Below are positions 61,322 through 64,000 of a DNA stretch of 64,000 nt, piece by piece. Under the pieces are notes generated by a model. The model saw nothing but the letters and a program-made list of their open reading frames with translations, did not search any database and was not told the DNA's origin. The position numbers were made by a program, and so were the translations under genes. How positions within the stretch are numbered: the stretch's first letter is position 1; the number at the start of each line of letters is the position of its first letter. Source of the stretch: Dysgonomonas sp. UBA7710 (GTDB lineage Bacteria; Bacteroidota; Bacteroidia; Bacteroidales; Dysgonomonadaceae); the NCBI RefSeq assembly GCF_002482385.1, contig NZ_DLFW01000038.1, positions 50,609 through 114,608 of the forward strand, in the 5' to 3' direction.

Positions 61322-63616
61322 ATGAATATCAAAAACACGATTAAGAAAGTAACTGCTTCCGGTATATTCTTTTTATTTGCAATTATTACTTTTGCGCAAA
61401 TAAAAACAGAACCGGTAGACTATGTAAGTATCCTGACAGGGACATTATCTAAATTTGAACTATCGACAGGTAACACATATCCGGCAATAGCCCGTCCGTG
61501 GGGGATGAACTTCTGGATGCCTCAGACCGGGGAAATGGGGAATGGGTGGTCGTATGTATATACTGCCGACAAAATCAGGGGATTCAAGCAAACACACCAA
61601 CCCAGCCCATGGATGAACGACTACGGACAATTCTCCATCATGCCGGTTGTAGATAAGCCGGTTTTCAATCAGGATAAACGGGCCAGCTGGTTCTCGCATA
61701 AATCGGAAGTAGCAAAACCATATTATTACAAAGTATATCTTGCCGATTCGGATATAACAACCGAAATAACGCCAACCGACCGCGCGGCAATATTCCGTTT
61801 CACTTTTCCCGAAAAGGATAATTCCTATGTTGTTATAGATGCTTTCGACCGGGGATCTTATATAAAAATTATTCCGGAACAGAACAAAATAATAGGTTAC
61901 ACAACTCGTAATAGCGGCGGTGTACCCGATAATTTCAAAAACTATTTTGTCATTGTTTTCGACAAGCCGTTTACCTATCAGGCAACTGTAGGTGACAGTG
62001 AAATCCGTAAGAACGAACTTGAAGCTAAAGAAAACCATACAGGTGCTATTATCGGCTTTGCTACAAAGAGAGGTGAAACTGTTCACGCACGTGTGGCATC
62101 ATCATTTATAAGTCCCGAGCAGGCCGAACTGAACCTCAAAGAACTCGGCAGTGACAGTTTCGATCAGGTAGCGGACAAAGGCCGCCAAGTATGGAACGAG
62201 ACACTAGGACGGATAGAAGTGAAAGACGATAACATAGACAACCTTCGTACATTCTACTCCTGTTTTTACCGCTCGGTACTATTCCCGCGCAGCTTCTATG
62301 AGATAGATGCAAAAGGAGAAGTTGTTCACTATAGTCCTTATAATGGCGAAGTCCTTCCGGGATATATGTTTACCGATACTGGTTTTTGGGATACATTCCG
62401 ATGCTTATTTCCATTCCTGAACCTTGTGTATCCGTCGATGAACGAAAAAATGCAGGAAGGTCTGGTAAACGCATACAAGGAAAGTGGATTCTTGCCTGAA
62501 TGGGCCAGTCCCGGCCATCGCAATATTATGGTGGGGAACAACTCTGCTTCTGTAGTTGCCGATGCATATCTGAAAGGATTAAGAGGTTACGACATTGAAA
62601 CACTATGGGAAGCCCTGAAACACGGAGCTAATAATGTACATCCTAAAGTTTCGGCTTCAGGGCGTCTGGGATATGAATATTACAACAAACTAGGTTATGT
62701 GCCGGACGATGTCAGAATAGGACAAAGTGCCGCACGTACTTTAGAATATGCATATGACGACTGGACTATCTACAGATTGGGCAAAGCATTGGGCAAACCC
62801 GAAAGTGAAACCAGCATATATAAAGAGCGCGCCATGAACTACAAGAATCTCTACAATCCGAAGTTCAAACTGATGACCGGCCGCAATGAAAACGGTGAAT
62901 TCGATAAAACGTTTGTAGCCGAAGACTGGAGTCGTGCATTCTGTGAAGGTAACAGCTGGCACTGGAGTTTCTGCGTATTCCACGATCCGCAAGGCCTGAT
63001 AGACCTGATGGGTGGAAAGAAAGAATTCAATACGATGATGGATTCCGTATTTATAGTACCGGGGAGCAAAGGAATGGAAAGCCGCGGTATGATTCACGAA
63101 ATGCGAGAGATGCAGGTGATGGACATGGGACAGTATGCACATGGAAACCAGCCGATACAGCATATGGTTTACCTGTACAACTATTCCGGTGAACCATGGA
63201 AAACTCAATACTGGGCACGCGAAATAATGGACAAGCTATATAACCCTAATCCTGATGGATATTGCGGCGATGAAGACAACGGACAAACATCGGCCTGGTA
63301 CGTCTTCTCTGCACTCGGCTTCTATCCTGTATGCCCGGGCTCTGATGAATATATTCTGGGATCGCCATTATTCAAATCAGTCACCCTGAATCTGGAAAAT
63401 GGGAAAAAAGTAGTTATCAAAGCTGATAATAATAGTAAGGCAAGCAGGTACATATCATCTATGACTGTGAATGGGAAAACTCATAGCAAAAACTACCTGA
63501 CTCACGATACATTGCTGAAGGGTGCGAATATCAATTACAAAATGGCTACTACCCCTAATATAACAAGAGGTATAAATGCTGCTGATTATCCGTATTCATT
63601 CTCTAATGAGAAGTAA
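61322..63616 (+). CDS. GH92 family alpha-mannosidase (canonical member)
   Basis: 764 residues with a signal peptide (ending IITFAQ). All usual GH92 motifs are present: TLEYAYDDW (about 470), the probable acid Glu542 in CEGNSWHWSF, GNQPIQHMVYLYNYSGEPW, and the probable base Asp650/Asp652 in CGDEDNGQTSAWYVFSALGFYPVCPG. It probably removes terminal alpha-mannose from glycoprotein or fungal glycans in the periplasm or at the surface. It follows the first GH92 gene in one operon and is probably controlled by the divergent SARP-type regulator. Confidence 0.96.
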   Translation: MNIKNTIKKVTASGIFFLFAIITFAQIKTEPVDYVSILTGTLSKFELSTGNTYPAIARPWGMNFWMPQTGEMGNGWSYVYTADKIRGFKQTHQPSPWMNDYGQFSIMPVVDKPVFNQDKRASWFSHKSEVAKPYYYKVYLADSDITTEITPTDRAAIFRFTFPEKDNSYVVIDAFDRGSYIKIIPEQNKIIGYTTRNSGGVPDNFKNYFVIVFDKPFTYQATVGDSEIRKNELEAKENHTGAIIGFATKRGETVHARVASSFISPEQAELNLKELGSDSFDQVADKGRQVWNETLGRIEVKDDNIDNLRTFYSCFYRSVLFPRSFYEIDAKGEVVHYSPYNGEVLPGYMFTDTGFWDTFRCLFPFLNLVYPSMNEKMQEGLVNAYKESGFLPEWASPGHRNIMVGNNSASVVADAYLKGLRGYDIETLWEALKHGANNVHPKVSASGRLGYEYYNKLGYVPDDVRIGQSAARTLEYAYDDWTIYRLGKALGKPESETSIYKERAMNYKNLYNPKFKLMTGRNENGEFDKTFVAEDWSRAFCEGNSWHWSFCVFHDPQGLIDLMGGKKEFNTMMDSVFIVPGSKGMESRGMIHEMREMQVMDMGQYAHGNQPIQHMVYLYNYSGEPWKTQYWAREIMDKLYNPNPDGYCGDEDNGQTSAWYVFSALGFYPVCPGSDEYILGSPLFKSVTLNLENGKKVVIKADNNSKASRYISSMTVNGKTHSKNYLTHDTLLKGANINYKMATTPNITRGINAADYPYSFSNEK

Positions 63617-63983
<367 letters not shown>

Positions 63984-64000
63984 AACCTGCCGTAAGCTTC

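Overview
The window reads as chromosomal DNA of a Bacteroidota bacterium, most likely order Bacteroidales and possibly a Dysgonomonas-like genus (inference from gene content; no 16S rRNA is present). The evidence is: a SusC/SusD outer-membrane pair with a membrane-spanning regulator, the Bacteroidota-type atp operon order, a PorW/SprE-like type IX secretion lipoprotein, a GTPase-motif-defective EF-G paralogue as in Bacteroides, GH92 mannosidases, and promoters of the Bacteroidota type (TTTG, about 20 bp, TAnnTTTG). No tRNA, rRNA, CRISPR array or intact insertion sequence was recognised.

Layout. 1-7.6 kb: a glycan-utilisation locus on the minus strand (hybrid propeller/LuxR regulator, SusC, and a SusD cut by the left edge). 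7.8-14 kb: a heavy-metal efflux operon (His/Cys-rich small protein, CusB-like adaptor, CusA-like RND pump, CusC-like outer-membrane channel). 14-17.3 kb: a thioredoxin-like lipoprotein and the EF-G-like protein. 17.3-18.3 kb: almost 1 kb of degenerate short tandem repeats. 18.3-25.5 kb: a TetR-controlled YbhGFSR-type ABC exporter with its own TolC channel. 25.6-31.5 kb: a DUF349 coiled-coil protein and the PorW/SprE-like lipoprotein. 31.7-34.4 kb: an uncharacterised ABC ATPase/membrane-protein pair. 34.5-42.1 kb: the complete F1Fo ATP synthase operon. 42.6-46.0 kb: carboxynorspermidine dehydrogenase, then pyrB-pyrI and a flavin reductase preceded by what looks like a leader-peptide attenuator. 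46-50 kb: a beta-lactamase-fold phosphodiesterase, two SPOR-domain proteins and serS. 50.4-51.1 kb: an orphan phage-like HTH protein whose coding region has been invaded by the local repeats. 51.5-53.2 kb: a LiaF-like/LytTR membrane stress pair. 53.2-56 kb: ecotin and metG. 56-63.6 kb: a membrane-bound kelch/SARP-type regulator divergent from two GH92 alpha-mannosidases. The window ends in a 31-unit AG dinucleotide repeat.

The most interesting signals are (1) the pyrBI leader: promoter, 26-codon ORF, a competing hairpin and an intrinsic terminator directly before pyrB; (2) a dispersed family of degenerate 7-8 bp tandem repeats that fills many gaps, including gaps inside the atp operon, and has entered one coding sequence; (3) a decayed second copy of the promoter and first codons of the LiaF-like gene, 30 kb away in front of the ABC operon; (4) the kelch/SARP regulator paired with GH92 enzymes; and (5) the AG microsatellite. 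Domain and function names rest on recognition of protein motifs by eye, not on database searches.
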